A DNA stretch of 54,002 nucleotides, from contig NZ_LMLE01000009.1 in assembly GCF_001422545.1 (NCBI RefSeq), forward strand, positions 321,655 to 375,656, given 5' to 3'. This DNA comes from Pedobacter sp. Leaf41 (GTDB lineage Bacteria; Bacteroidota; Bacteroidia; Sphingobacteriales; Sphingobacteriaceae). Shown piece by piece: positions 17,246 to 26,723 of the stretch; position 1 is the first letter of the stretch; each line of letters starts with the position of its first letter. A program made the position numbers and the translations under genes. Under the pieces are notes generated by a model. It was not told the DNA's origin, ran no database searches, and saw nothing but the letters and a program-made list of their open reading frames with translations.

Positions 17246-18483
17246 ATATTTTAGTTGCAAATTGGACTTGGTTTCCAAGCGGAGGGGATTGGACGTACAT
17301 AGAAAATATGACCAAAATTTATGAAGATCATGGCCATACGGTTATCCCCTTTTCTATGCAGGATGAACGCAACTTTCCATCTGTTTATCAAAAATATTTT
17401 ATCAGCAATATTAATTATAAAGCCTTAAACACAGATAAAAAACTGACTGCAGGCTTTAAAATAGTGTCGAATAGTATTTATTCAAAAGAGGCACAACAAT
17501 GCCTGGAAAAGCTACTTGACCAGGTAGATATTGGCCTTGCCCATCTTAACCTGATCAACCATTACCTTACGCCTAGCATCTTAAAAACTTTAAAAAAAAG
17601 AAATATCCCGATCATTTGGTCGCTACACGATTACACACCGATTTGCCCTGAAAGTACGTTTGTAAGCAATGATCAAATTTGCGAAGCTTGCAAAGGTGGT
17701 AAATTCTATCACGCTGTTCTCAAAAAGTGTAAGAAAAACAGTTTACTTCCCAGCATAGCCGCATCGGTTGAGAATTATGTACATCATTTGCGTGGCTATT
17801 ACAAAGATGTAGATCATTTTATTTGTCCTTCTAAATTTTCGTACGAAAAATTTAAGTCGTTTAACTTCTTCAAAGAAAAGCTTCACCATCTGTATCATGG
17901 ATATGATTTTTCAGAAGTGATCAACCTGAATCTATCTGATGCTACAGCCCAAAAATATATTATTTATGTGGGGAGGCTGGAAAAAATAAAGGGTGTACAT
18001 ACGCTGTTAAATGCGATGAAATCTCACCCAGAAATAATTTTAAAAATCATCGGATACGGCACTCAGGAAGATGAACTGGCGCTATTTGCTCAAGACAATA
18101 ACTTAACAAATGTTGAGTTTCTCGGTAAAAAAAGCAAAGAAGAGGTTTGGGCTCTGCTTAAAAAATCTTCTTTTTTAGTTTGCCCCTCGGAGTGGTATGA
18201 GGTTTTGGGATTTACCATCATCGAAGCCATGTTATTAGGTAAACCTGTAATTGGATCAAAAATTGGTGCAATCCCTGAAACCGTAATTCACAATGAAACA
18301 GGGCTTCTGTTTGAGCCCGCGAATGCAGTAGATTTAGCAAATAAAATCAATACATTGTTCTACAATGATGCTTTAATTACTAAATTCGCGAATAATGCAA
18401 AAATACATGCAGAGAAATTATTTAACCAACAGCATTATTTTGAAGGGTTATTGAAAATAATTCCTGCATTACAAGATATATAA
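17242..18483 (+). CDS. Family 4 glycosyltransferase with Cys-rich loop
   Basis: This 413-aa GT-B enzyme has a typical GT4 C-terminal half: YVGRLEKIKGVHTLLNAM, VCPSEWYEVLGFTIIEAM and KPVIGSKIGAIPETV, with the catalytic E-x7-E in the middle motif. The N-terminal half carries a Cys-rich insertion (SLHDYTPICPES, then CEACKGG, then KKC) that may bind a metal; it recurs in a subset of capsule GT4 enzymes. It begins within the ATGA overlap with the methyltransferase stop and ends directly before the next ATG, so it is tightly coupled. Sugar specificity is unknown. Confidence 0.92.
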   Translation: MNILVANWTWFPSGGDWTYIENMTKIYEDHGHTVIPFSMQDERNFPSVYQKYFISNINYKALNTDKKLTAGFKIVSNSIYSKEAQQCLEKLLDQVDIGLAHLNLINHYLTPSILKTLKKRNIPIIWSLHDYTPICPESTFVSNDQICEACKGGKFYHAVLKKCKKNSLLPSIAASVENYVHHLRGYYKDVDHFICPSKFSYEKFKSFNFFKEKLHHLYHGYDFSEVINLNLSDATAQKYIIYVGRLEKIKGVHTLLNAMKSHPEIILKIIGYGTQEDELALFAQDNNLTNVEFLGKKSKEEVWALLKKSSFLVCPSEWYEVLGFTIIEAMLLGKPVIGSKIGAIPETVIHNETGLLFEPANAVDLANKINTLFYNDALITKFANNAKIHAEKLFNQQHYFEGLLKIIPALQDI

Positions 18484-19590
18484 ATGAGAATTGCAATCAT
18501 AGGGTCTAGGGGTTATCCTTACGTGTATGGAGGCTTTGAAACCTTTGTAAAAGAGTTAAGCGAAAGATTGGTTAAGCAAGATGTTGAAGTGCATATTTAC
18601 TGTCAAAAAAATCTTTTTAATACCTTTCCGAAGCAAGTAAATGGAATATACCTTCATTATATTCCAACGCTTCCGCAAAAATCCTTAAACCAAATCATCC
18701 ATTCCTTTTTTTCAATTATACATGCAACTTTCAGCAAAGCAGATGTATTGCTTGTAGTCAATCTTGCTGCTGGCCCTATGGGTTGGATTCCAAAGATTAC
18801 CGGAAAAAAAACCATGATTAATGTAGATGGCCTGGAATGGTTAAGACCAAAATGGCAGGGCCTGGGTGCAAAATACTTCTACTGGGCAGCAAAAGCGGCT
18901 ACCGTTCTTTACGACAAAATCATTACCGACGCCGAAGGAATGAGGCAAGTCTATTTGGAGGAATTCAACAAAGATTCTACAGTGATTGCTTACGGCGCAC
19001 CCGACTATAAAAAGGCTGCATTAAATTCAATCGATCGCTTCAGCCTTCAAGCAGAAGATTATTATCTTATCGTAGGCCGCCTGGTTCCAGACAATAATGC
19101 TGATTTAATTATCAAAGGCTTCCTGGAATCTCAATCAACAAAGAAAATGATTGTTGTAGGCGATGTGCCTTATAATGACAAATACGCTTCTGATTTAAAG
19201 GCGACTCAAAATGAACGCCTCATATTTTTGGGCTATGTTAAAGACCAGGATGAACTAATGGCACTCTATCAAAATGCCTTTGCTTATATCCACGGACACA
19301 AATACGGGGGAACAAACCCGGCCATGTTAAAAGCTATGTCTAACCATTGCGCCATTTTAGCCTTAGATACTGTTTTCAACCGTGAAATGTTAAATAACGG
19401 TGAATATGGGTTTTTCTTTGAGGAGAATGCTGACTCAGTGGGTCGCATGCTCGAAAAAATGGAGTCTGAACCTGAAAAAATCCAGGAATTAAAAGACAAG
19501 GTGAGCTTAGGATTAACAGAAAAATACAATTGGGAAAAAATTACTCAAGCCTATAAAAACGAGATGGCGAAACTGTTGATTAAAAAATAG
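18484..19590 (+). CDS. DUF1972-type glycosyltransferase
   Basis: The 368-aa protein begins IAIIGSRGYPYVYGGFETFV, the hallmark of the DUF1972 N-terminal domain found in rhamnosyl- and related GT4 transferases such as Cps2T/WchF types. The C-terminal half has the GT-B pattern (YLIVGRLVPDNNADLIIKGF, YIHGHKYGGTNPAMLKAM). These enzymes often add the second sugar, commonly rhamnose, to the undecaprenyl-linked first sugar. That would fit it working straight after the WcaJ-like enzyme, but this is an inference. The ATG abuts the previous stop codon. It is the last glycosyltransferase before the export genes, with a 184-bp gap to the next chosen start. Confidence 0.9.
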   Translation: MRIAIIGSRGYPYVYGGFETFVKELSERLVKQDVEVHIYCQKNLFNTFPKQVNGIYLHYIPTLPQKSLNQIIHSFFSIIHATFSKADVLLVVNLAAGPMGWIPKITGKKTMINVDGLEWLRPKWQGLGAKYFYWAAKAATVLYDKIITDAEGMRQVYLEEFNKDSTVIAYGAPDYKKAALNSIDRFSLQAEDYYLIVGRLVPDNNADLIIKGFLESQSTKKMIVVGDVPYNDKYASDLKATQNERLIFLGYVKDQDELMALYQNAFAYIHGHKYGGTNPAMLKAMSNHCAILALDTVFNREMLNNGEYGFFFEENADSVGRMLEKMESEPEKIQELKDKVSLGLTEKYNWEKITQAYKNEMAKLLIKK

Positions 19591-19738
19591 TTTGCCTACT
19601 CCTTCAAATTTTAAACATGATTATGGCCTTTGATTCCACTGCTCTATATTGATAAGTGATATAAAATCAACGGCTTTGTACAGCGGTCTTTACCGCGAAA
19701 TAACCTATTCATCATAAACGATGCATCAGTTTTTAACT

Positions 19739-19746
19739 TATATTTG
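19739..19746 (+). promoter_or_regulatory. Predicted -7 promoter box before the cluster A export gene
   Basis: TATATTTG is an exact TAnnTTTG match, 28 bp before the ATG at 19775. Because it lies downstream of a possible earlier ATG (19721), it supports 19775 as the real start. No clear -33 TTTG is present. Confidence 0.5.
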
Positions 19747-19774
19747 CAGCTATATTACCATTAAAATTCAATTC

Positions 19775-22090
19775 ATGCGCTTAAAATTTATCTACTGTGC
19801 TTTTCTATTGGTTATGTTATTGGCCACTACGTCATTATTCGCACAAATATCTGTCGATAATCTGAGTAAAGTGAGGGTTGAACAGTTATCAGATGCACAA
19901 ATTCTGGAGATATCAAAAAGATTTGAGGCTTCTGGAATATCTGAAGCCGATGCCATTAAATTACTTGTGGCAAGAGGCATGGATCCGGCTGAAGTTGACA
20001 AATACAAAGAACGACTTGCCGGACTCTCTTCCGGAGGGAAGACAGCAAAGGCGGCCGCTACCAGCACCCCGGCGGCTAAGCCACAGGTAAATCAAAACCG
20101 CGATACCACCAGAATCACCGAAGCAAAGCCGATCAAGAAAAGCAGCCCGATCTATGGATACGAATTTTTTAGCAACCCCAACATCAAGTTTGAGCCTAAT
20201 ATTAGAATTGCAACACCTAAAAATTATGTCTTAGGCCCAGATGATGAATTGGCTATTTTGCTAACAGGAGTAAACGAAAGTACCACCAATGCCAAAGTGA
20301 GCCCCGAAGGAACTGTAAAAATTCCGTATGCGGGTTTAGTTTATGTGAATGGCTTAAGTATTGAACAAGCGACGAGTCAAATCAGAGCAAAAATGGCAAA
20401 GGCTTATCCAGCGCTATCATCGGGACAAACCAAACTGACTGTCAATTTAGGAACGGTTAGAAGCATCAGGGTGACAATCATTGGCGACGTGGCCACACCA
20501 GGCACCTATACGGTTTCATCTTTATCAACACTTTTTAATGCCTTATACCAAAGTGGTGGTCCTACCTATCGTGGTTCATTGCGTAAAATTGAATTGATTA
20601 GAAATAACCGGGTTATTCAAACCGTCGACTTATACAATTTTCTTCAAAAGGGAATTCAAAGCGAAAATGTAAGTCTGCGGGATCAGGATGTAATCAGGAT
20701 ACCGGTATATGATACCAGAGTTGCCATAGACGGTGCAGTAAAGAGGCCAGGCACTTATGAGCTTAAAAACGCAGAAACGCTGGCCGATTTAATTACTTAT
20801 GCCGGAGGTTTTGCAGATCTGGCTTATAAAGGAATAGCAAAGGTTACTCAAGTTGGGACAAAGGAAAGAAGCGTTAAAGATATTTCTTCAGATATGTTTG
20901 ATCGCTATACCTTAAAAAACGCAGATTCAGTCTATTTTGGGGCCATATTGGAACGCTTTGCTAATCGCGTGGTGATAGAAGGAGCCGTATACAGACCTGG
21001 TACATTTGAATTAAATCAAGGGGTTACCCTTAAATCATTAATTGCCAAAGCCGATGGCCTTCGGGATGATGCTAACTTAGGAAACGGTTATATTAAAAGG
21101 ATTACACCCAGCCTGGAAAAGGAAATGATTTCCTTTAATTTAGGAAATATAATATCTGGCAAGACACAGGATATTGCATTAATGAGAGAAGATTCGGTAT
21201 TTATCACCTCCACCAAAGATCTCAGAGATGAAACCTCCATTAGCATCGCTGGTTATGTTCGGGCACCGGGCACCTTCCAGTATAGAAAAGGGATGAGCGT
21301 TGCAGATGTGGTAAGCATGGCTAAAGGATTCCAGAATGATGCAGCAAATCATAGAATTGAAATATCCAGATTAGTAAAAGATCTGACCGATACTTTATCC
21401 AATAAGCTGGTTAATATCATTACGCTGAATCTGGATTCGGCACTGAGTACTTCTGAGGGAAATTTCCTCTTAGAACCTCTTGATTATATCTATGTGCCCC
21501 GCTTGGTCAACTATCGTTCTATTGGCAATGTAAAGGTACAAGGAGAAGTACTATTTCCGGGCGATTATGCGCAGCAAAGAAGAGATGAAACAGGAATGGA
21601 ATTTATTAAACGTGCCGGTGGGATTACCCCAATGGGCTCGCTTGAAAACACTCAGGTTTACCGAAATGGCGTACGGGTAGATATGGATTTAACAGGAAAA
21701 AGAAAAAGACAGGCCAAAGATGCGACCATTTTAATGCCTGGAGATAGTCTTTTCATTCCCAAAAACCAACCTTTTGTAGAAGTGAATGGTGCAGTAAATA
21801 ACCCACAACTATTGAGATATGCAAATTCAAATTTCAAATATTATGTTGATGCCGCAGGGGGTATTACCGAGAGTGCAAGGTTAAAAGGCGCCTATATTAA
21901 ATATCCTAATGGCATAAACGCTCCGGTAAAGAGCTTCCTGTTTATTAAAAACTATCCAAAAGTAACAGCGGGTAGCCAAATCATTATTCCAGAAAAGAAT
22001 GGCAAAAACAAACTGGGCTTCGCAGAGATTACCACTATCGCGTCTGCATTAACTGGCATCGTAAGTTTAATTGCCATCTTATTTAAATAA
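19775..22090 (+). CDS. SLBB-domain polysaccharide export protein (Wza-like), cluster A
   Basis: With the ATG at 19775 the protein has 771 aa and a clean signal peptide (MRLKFIYCAFLLVMLLATTSLFAQ, cut after AQ). A helical region (SDAQILEISKR) is followed by the polysaccharide export domain around YVLGPDDELAILLTG, then a series of SLBB repeats recognised by G-x-V-x-x-PGTYxL patterns (for example GDVATPGTY, GAVKRPGTYEL, GAVYRPGTFEL, GYVRAPGTFQY). It ends in one hydrophobic helix (IASALTGIVSLIAILF). It is much longer than E. coli Wza, as is usual in Bacteroidota. It should form or feed the channel that takes polymer across the outer membrane. The Wzz-like gene follows after 3 bp. Confidence 0.93.
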   Translation: MRLKFIYCAFLLVMLLATTSLFAQISVDNLSKVRVEQLSDAQILEISKRFEASGISEADAIKLLVARGMDPAEVDKYKERLAGLSSGGKTAKAAATSTPAAKPQVNQNRDTTRITEAKPIKKSSPIYGYEFFSNPNIKFEPNIRIATPKNYVLGPDDELAILLTGVNESTTNAKVSPEGTVKIPYAGLVYVNGLSIEQATSQIRAKMAKAYPALSSGQTKLTVNLGTVRSIRVTIIGDVATPGTYTVSSLSTLFNALYQSGGPTYRGSLRKIELIRNNRVIQTVDLYNFLQKGIQSENVSLRDQDVIRIPVYDTRVAIDGAVKRPGTYELKNAETLADLITYAGGFADLAYKGIAKVTQVGTKERSVKDISSDMFDRYTLKNADSVYFGAILERFANRVVIEGAVYRPGTFELNQGVTLKSLIAKADGLRDDANLGNGYIKRITPSLEKEMISFNLGNIISGKTQDIALMREDSVFITSTKDLRDETSISIAGYVRAPGTFQYRKGMSVADVVSMAKGFQNDAANHRIEISRLVKDLTDTLSNKLVNIITLNLDSALSTSEGNFLLEPLDYIYVPRLVNYRSIGNVKVQGEVLFPGDYAQQRRDETGMEFIKRAGGITPMGSLENTQVYRNGVRVDMDLTGKRKRQAKDATILMPGDSLFIPKNQPFVEVNGAVNNPQLLRYANSNFKYYVDAAGGITESARLKGAYIKYPNGINAPVKSFLFIKNYPKVTAGSQIIIPEKNGKNKLGFAEITTIASALTGIVSLIAILFK

Positions 22091-22093
22091 ATT

Positions 22094-23188
22094 ATGTCAG
22101 TTGCTGAAAACGATAAAAGATACATTACGGTTGAGGAAGATTTTTCTTTCGCAAAAATGATCAGCGCCCGTAAAAAAGACCTTAATTACCTTTGGAAGTT
22201 CAAAATCCGGATTCTGATAATAGGATTAATTGGTGGTGCCTTAGGTGCGGTTATGGCTTACCTTTGGCCAGTTACCTATACGGCAAAGCTTACCTTTGTT
22301 GTAGAAGAGGGTAAATCGGGTGGTGGTGGATTGCTGTCTTCACTTGCTGGCCAGATGGGCTTTGATATTGGCGGATTAACTGGTGGAACCAGTGGGGTAC
22401 TTGCAGGAGATAATGTGCTTCAGCTGCTCACCAGCCAAAAAATGCTGAAACAAACGCTTCTGACACCTTTGGATAGTGGAGGTAAATATACTTTGGCCGA
22501 TAAATATGCAGATGCCTATAAACTTAAGGCAGATTGGAAAGATTTAAAAACCAACGTAAAAAAGGAAACGATCATGTTTCCTCCAGACACCAGGAATTAC
22601 AGCCGGTTACAAGATAGTTTGCTGCATGAGATGATCAGAAAACTTGCTGAAAAAGAACTTTCTGTTAGCAAACCGGATAAAAAACTTGGTTTCTTTGCAC
22701 TTACAGCAACACTTAAAAATGAAGAACTGGCCAGTTTAATTTGTACCAGACTCATTGATGAGGCGACCAGGTTTTACATTGAAACAAAAACCAAGCGGTT
22801 ACGGACTAATGTAAACAGGTTTCAAAGCCGTGCTGATAGTATCGGAAGATTGCTCAATAGAAAAACCTATGCAGCTGCTGGTGCCAATGCGATTATGCTG
22901 GATGCAAACCCGGCGTTTGCAACCTTAGGTGTAGGGGCTGAGCTTCAGGAACGCGATAAAAGAGTGCTTCAAACCATCTATTCTGAAATTATTAAAAACC
23001 TGGAAGTAAGCAGGTCTATGCTGATGCAGGAAACGCCAACTTTCCAAATAGTAGATGAACCTGAACTGCCATTAAAGAAAAACCGGATGAGGTACGCTAG
23101 CGGAATCGCCATAGGCGGCCTTGTGATTGGCGCCCTGTTTTGTTTAATTTTGTTAATAAACAAGAAACCTGAGTTAGAGGCTCAATAG
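22094..23188 (+). CDS. Chain-length determinant protein (Wzz/PCP family), cluster A
   Basis: The 364-aa inner-membrane protein has the two-helix PCP layout: helix one near 35-58 (ILIIGLIGGALGAVMAYLW) and helix two near 335-355 (IAIGGLVIGALFCLILL), with a periplasmic domain between. A glycine-rich stretch (GKSGGGGLLSSLAGQ and following, about 72-105) and a DEPELPLKKNRM element before helix two are typical of Bacteroidota members. No Walker motifs or tyrosine tail of a BY-kinase are present. It should set polymer length together with Wzy and the Wza-like protein, with which it is surely cotranscribed (3-bp gap). A paralogue is at 45349-46464. Confidence 0.93.
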   Translation: MSVAENDKRYITVEEDFSFAKMISARKKDLNYLWKFKIRILIIGLIGGALGAVMAYLWPVTYTAKLTFVVEEGKSGGGGLLSSLAGQMGFDIGGLTGGTSGVLAGDNVLQLLTSQKMLKQTLLTPLDSGGKYTLADKYADAYKLKADWKDLKTNVKKETIMFPPDTRNYSRLQDSLLHEMIRKLAEKELSVSKPDKKLGFFALTATLKNEELASLICTRLIDEATRFYIETKTKRLRTNVNRFQSRADSIGRLLNRKTYAAAGANAIMLDANPAFATLGVGAELQERDKRVLQTIYSEIIKNLEVSRSMLMQETPTFQIVDEPELPLKKNRMRYASGIAIGGLVIGALFCLILLINKKPELEAQ

Positions 23189-23319
23189 CACCCCCAGCCA
23201 CCTATCGGCACCGAACCTGTCGAAACACCTCAAAGCGTATTTGAATAGGTGATTAGACAAGCTCAGGATGACAAGTAGAGCTTTCCAGCTACAGCCGCTT
23301 CACATGTGGATTTACAAAT
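23189..23319. repeat. REP-like non-coding element between convergent operons
   Basis: The gap between the convergent wzz and wzi genes contains GCTCAGGATGACA (23261-23273). The same 13-mer recurs at 52782-52794, and looser relatives (AGAATGACAGC near 33345, GAGGATGACGGA near 53300) are scattered in the window. This looks like a dispersed intergenic repeat family. No simple strong hairpin stands out. Confidence 0.5.
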
Positions 23320-25026
23320 CTAAAACCGATAAGTAACCCCTAACTGCCCTTGAAAGTTATAGACAGTATTATGCGGAATATAATATTGGCTCTCCGTAAA
23401 ATCCTTTTGCCTCCACTGGTAATTTAAAGATTTTATGCCTTGGAGCTTGGCATTAAACAATAGGTTTTTGTAATTCCATTCACCAACTGCAGCGAAAGCA
23501 AAATCGACCCAGCTTCTGCTACCACCTTTGGCGGCTGCAAAACCAGCATTGTCATAAAAATCGCGGTTGTGTTCCAAACGATCAAAAGATAAACCAAGCT
23601 TCTTGAAACCTTTAACCCAACTTAGCTCGAAGGATTGCAGATTTCCGCCTGTGCCAGATCCAGCACCTAAGACTTCTCCATTATTGGTATAGCCTTGACG
23701 GACCTCTCCATGATAGTAGAAACCTCCTGCATATCTTAGCAAAGTTCCATCAATGGTTTGAGACATCTGCGTAATCTCTGCATTAAATTGGATAAACTCT
23801 CCTTCATGCTTCTTTAATGGAACCATTTTCTTGATGCCAAAAAGATAAGCCCTGGAGTGATCGGGCGAACCTATAAAGTCTCTGAAATCATAAGAATTAT
23901 CATTCAAGCCATACTCAAAATAAACTTCTGCATGTGCCTTTGGAAAAAGCCATCTGCCATAAAGAGAAGTTCGCTGATCACGGGCATTACCGTCATCACC
24001 AGCGCCTTCTCCTATTTTGGTTTTTTGAAAAGGAATAAAAAACGGGACATAATCGGCCAACTCGTTCAAGTCACTTCCATAAGACATGAAAGTTCGGGTA
24101 AATCCTAGAAATAGACCTGGAACCCATTTTGGTTGGTAACTGATGTTCAATCCCGCTAAATAACGCCAATCTTCACGGGGCTTATCATATACAACTGTTC
24201 CGCTTGATAATGTGGTATTCTCCAAAGGACTGAATCCCGAAGACTCCAATCGCCCTCCTATAATCTGACCTTCGAATGAACCAATATAAGTCTTAACTGG
24301 CCTTACTGTATTTAACGTAACATGTTTGAAACCAGAAGCGTTATTGCTCATCATTAAACTATTTCTCAAGCCTGGGCCCCACCAAATGTTTTCATTGGAT
24401 AAACCTACTGAAGCCGGACCTACTGTTAAACGAATGCTACTCTGCCCCCATCCCAATTTGGAATAAGAACTATTGCCGTATCGCTCTGGGTTATCAATGT
24501 AGTTGTTGTTTCCTCCGTAATATGCGCCTAGCTCTGTATCATTGCGGTTTTCGCCATAACTTTCAAACTTTGCGTTTTGAGCAAAAACATATTCTGGTTT
24601 CAATTGAATACTCAATGGTCCTATTTTGGCAAAAAAACCTCCGGAAACTAAAGTTTGATAGCCTTTCGCTGGAATCATCGGTCCGTCATTCCAACCGAAA
24701 GGATGGTGAGAATTGAATTGTTGCTGCCAGCTGAAAGGCAAAATCTGAAATGTTCCTTTACCCTTAGCAAAATGAACGGGTCCTGATTTTTTCAGCCAGC
24801 CCTCCCTAAGCAATTGTTCTTCCGGATCAAAAATATTATCTTTCTTAATCGCTTCAGTAGTAATGGGCCTGTTGGTAAAAGAAATTGAAGAATCCAGTTG
24901 ACCCAACAGCTGCAAGCGGCGGTAATAATCTTCTATTGTAGTTCCAACGGGTACCGTTTGTGCCTTCAGATTGAAACTGTAAGTCAATACCAAAGCGAGC
25001 AAGCCTATGCTAAAAATCTTCTTCAT
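23320..25026 (-). CDS. Wzi-family capsule assembly outer-membrane protein, copy 1
   Basis: With the ATG at 25026 (a TTG three codons upstream is unlikely) the protein has 568 aa and a signal peptide (MKKIFSIGLLALVLTYSFNLKAQ). The rest is a beta-barrel rich in aromatic/polar strands, ending in the C-terminal phenylalanine (GVTYRF) typical of outer-membrane proteins. Family landmarks shared with the next gene are EDYYRRLQLLGQLDS, NSHHPFGWNDGPMIPAKG, WGQSSIRL, ENIWWGPGLRNSL and GSFEGQIIGGRLE. E. coli Wzi is an outer-membrane lectin that holds capsule on the cell. This is the last gene of the minus-strand group starting near 30.9 kb. Confidence 0.88.
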   Translation of the reverse strand: MKKIFSIGLLALVLTYSFNLKAQTVPVGTTIEDYYRRLQLLGQLDSSISFTNRPITTEAIKKDNIFDPEEQLLREGWLKKSGPVHFAKGKGTFQILPFSWQQQFNSHHPFGWNDGPMIPAKGYQTLVSGGFFAKIGPLSIQLKPEYVFAQNAKFESYGENRNDTELGAYYGGNNNYIDNPERYGNSSYSKLGWGQSSIRLTVGPASVGLSNENIWWGPGLRNSLMMSNNASGFKHVTLNTVRPVKTYIGSFEGQIIGGRLESSGFSPLENTTLSSGTVVYDKPREDWRYLAGLNISYQPKWVPGLFLGFTRTFMSYGSDLNELADYVPFFIPFQKTKIGEGAGDDGNARDQRTSLYGRWLFPKAHAEVYFEYGLNDNSYDFRDFIGSPDHSRAYLFGIKKMVPLKKHEGEFIQFNAEITQMSQTIDGTLLRYAGGFYYHGEVRQGYTNNGEVLGAGSGTGGNLQSFELSWVKGFKKLGLSFDRLEHNRDFYDNAGFAAAKGGSRSWVDFAFAAVGEWNYKNLLFNAKLQGIKSLNYQWRQKDFTESQYYIPHNTVYNFQGQLGVTYRF

Positions 25027-25037
25027 GATTATCAAAA

Positions 25038-26723
25038 TTAAAAACGGTAGGTAAGGCCGGCTTGCACCTGCAAATTAAAAGCATCCTTTCCTGGCGTCAT
25101 GTATAATTCGCCGGGGGCCTGTATCAAATACCACTGATAATTCAAAGACTGGATGCCTTGAAGCTTCGCATTAAAAATAAAATTTTTGTAATTCCATTCT
25201 CCGCTGGCCGCAACACTTAAGTCAACCCAATGCCTCCGGTAATCTTTCGAATCTACATAAGCATAATAATAGAAATCATTATTATGCACCAGCCGTTCAA
25301 AGTTGATTCCAAGTCTTTTCAATCCTTTTACCCAGCTCACTTCCAAGGATTGAATGTTTGCCCCAGGTCCAATCCCAGCACCTAAAACTTCCCCTCTGTT
25401 GGTGTAGCCGTGGCGCACACTTTTGCTGCTGTACCAACTTTCTAAATTTAACACCTTAGCGATGTCGGTTTCCTGTAATTGCGTCACTTCAGCACTCAGC
25501 ATCAGTTGCTCTTCTTTTCTGGATCCGAAAGGAAATAATTTCCTGAGTCCAAATATATAAGCACGGGAAACGTTCGGTTCCAAAGCCAGATCACCGCTAC
25601 TGCCCGAATAGTTGTTCCTTCCATACTCGAAATAGACTTCAGCCTTTTCTTCTGGCCACAACCAACGCATAAAATAAGAATTCCGTTGATCGCGTTTATT
25701 AATCGCCTCGGCAGCGGCTTCCTGCTTTTTCGACGAGAAAAAGGGCAGGTAATCTCCAAATTTATTTAATCCATTGCTGTAAGTCTGCGCACTTCGGGTT
25801 AAACCCAAAAATAAGCCAGGTACCCATTTAGGTTGCCAGGTAATCGCCAAACCACTGAGGTAGCGCCAATTGTTCGGTTTTTCCACATAAAGCGGCTGAC
25901 CAAAATATTCGCGTTCCGGTTCCAGTACACCATAACCAGAACCCTCTAAACGACCTGCAATAATCTGCCCTTCAAAAGAACCTATAGGAGTTGAAACTGG
26001 CTTACGTGTATTTAAAGTAAGGTGTTTAAAACCAGGGGCGGTATTGCTCATTAATAGCGAATTGCGTAATCCAGGGCCCCACCACAAATTTTCTGTAGAT
26101 AAACCAAAAGACAAAGCTTTATAATTTAATCGAATACTGCTTTGCCCCCAATACGCCTTGGTAACACCCGATTTTCCGAACCGGGCGGGTAAATCGATGT
26201 TATTGTAAAAATCATAGTAACGGGCAGTAATCACATCAAAATGGTCTTTATTAAAAGTATCGAAGCTGCTGTTGGCCGCGAGTATAACCTCTGGCTTAAA
26301 CTGCACACTGAGGATACCGTATTCGGCATATATTCCTGCCGAAAGCAAAGACTGTAATCCCTTCGCAGGAATCATCGCTCCATCGTTCCAGCCGTAAGGA
26401 TGATGTGAATTGGCTTGCAACTGAATACTCATCGGCAATAACTGCCACTTTAGCTTTCCATTCTTTGAAACGCCTGAATGATCCGCATCCAAAAGATTAT
26501 AACGTTGTTCGAGGGAATCAGGATAAGCAAAATCTTTTATTTTAAAAGCAGCAGACGGTATAAGTGGTCGGATCGTAAAAGATACGGTCGAATCTAATTT
26601 CCCGGCCAGCTGCGCCCTGCGATAATAATCTTCAAGGGCCTGACTCCCTACCGGAAGGCTTTGGCTATACGCTAGATTGCCCAAACACAGCAAGGCTATA
26701 ATGAGTTGAATCGGCTTTCTCAT
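25038..26723 (-). CDS. Wzi-family capsule assembly outer-membrane protein, copy 2
   Basis: The 561-aa protein is a clear paralogue of the neighbouring one: same signal peptide type, the same order of landmarks (EDYYRRAQLAGKLDS, NSHHPYGWNDGAMIPAKG, WGQSSIRLNYK, ENLWWGPGLRNSLLM, GSFEGQIIAGRLEGS) and the same C-terminal GLTYRF. I judge identity by eye at roughly 40-50 percent. The gap to copy 1 is 11 bp and its start overlaps the stop of the upstream lipoprotein gene by 4 bp (ATGA). Two Wzi proteins fit two exported polymers, although which one holds which is unknown. Confidence 0.88.
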   Translation of the reverse strand: MRKPIQLIIALLCLGNLAYSQSLPVGSQALEDYYRRAQLAGKLDSTVSFTIRPLIPSAAFKIKDFAYPDSLEQRYNLLDADHSGVSKNGKLKWQLLPMSIQLQANSHHPYGWNDGAMIPAKGLQSLLSAGIYAEYGILSVQFKPEVILAANSSFDTFNKDHFDVITARYYDFYNNIDLPARFGKSGVTKAYWGQSSIRLNYKALSFGLSTENLWWGPGLRNSLLMSNTAPGFKHLTLNTRKPVSTPIGSFEGQIIAGRLEGSGYGVLEPEREYFGQPLYVEKPNNWRYLSGLAITWQPKWVPGLFLGLTRSAQTYSNGLNKFGDYLPFFSSKKQEAAAEAINKRDQRNSYFMRWLWPEEKAEVYFEYGRNNYSGSSGDLALEPNVSRAYIFGLRKLFPFGSRKEEQLMLSAEVTQLQETDIAKVLNLESWYSSKSVRHGYTNRGEVLGAGIGPGANIQSLEVSWVKGLKRLGINFERLVHNNDFYYYAYVDSKDYRRHWVDLSVAASGEWNYKNFIFNAKLQGIQSLNYQWYLIQAPGELYMTPGKDAFNLQVQAGLTYRF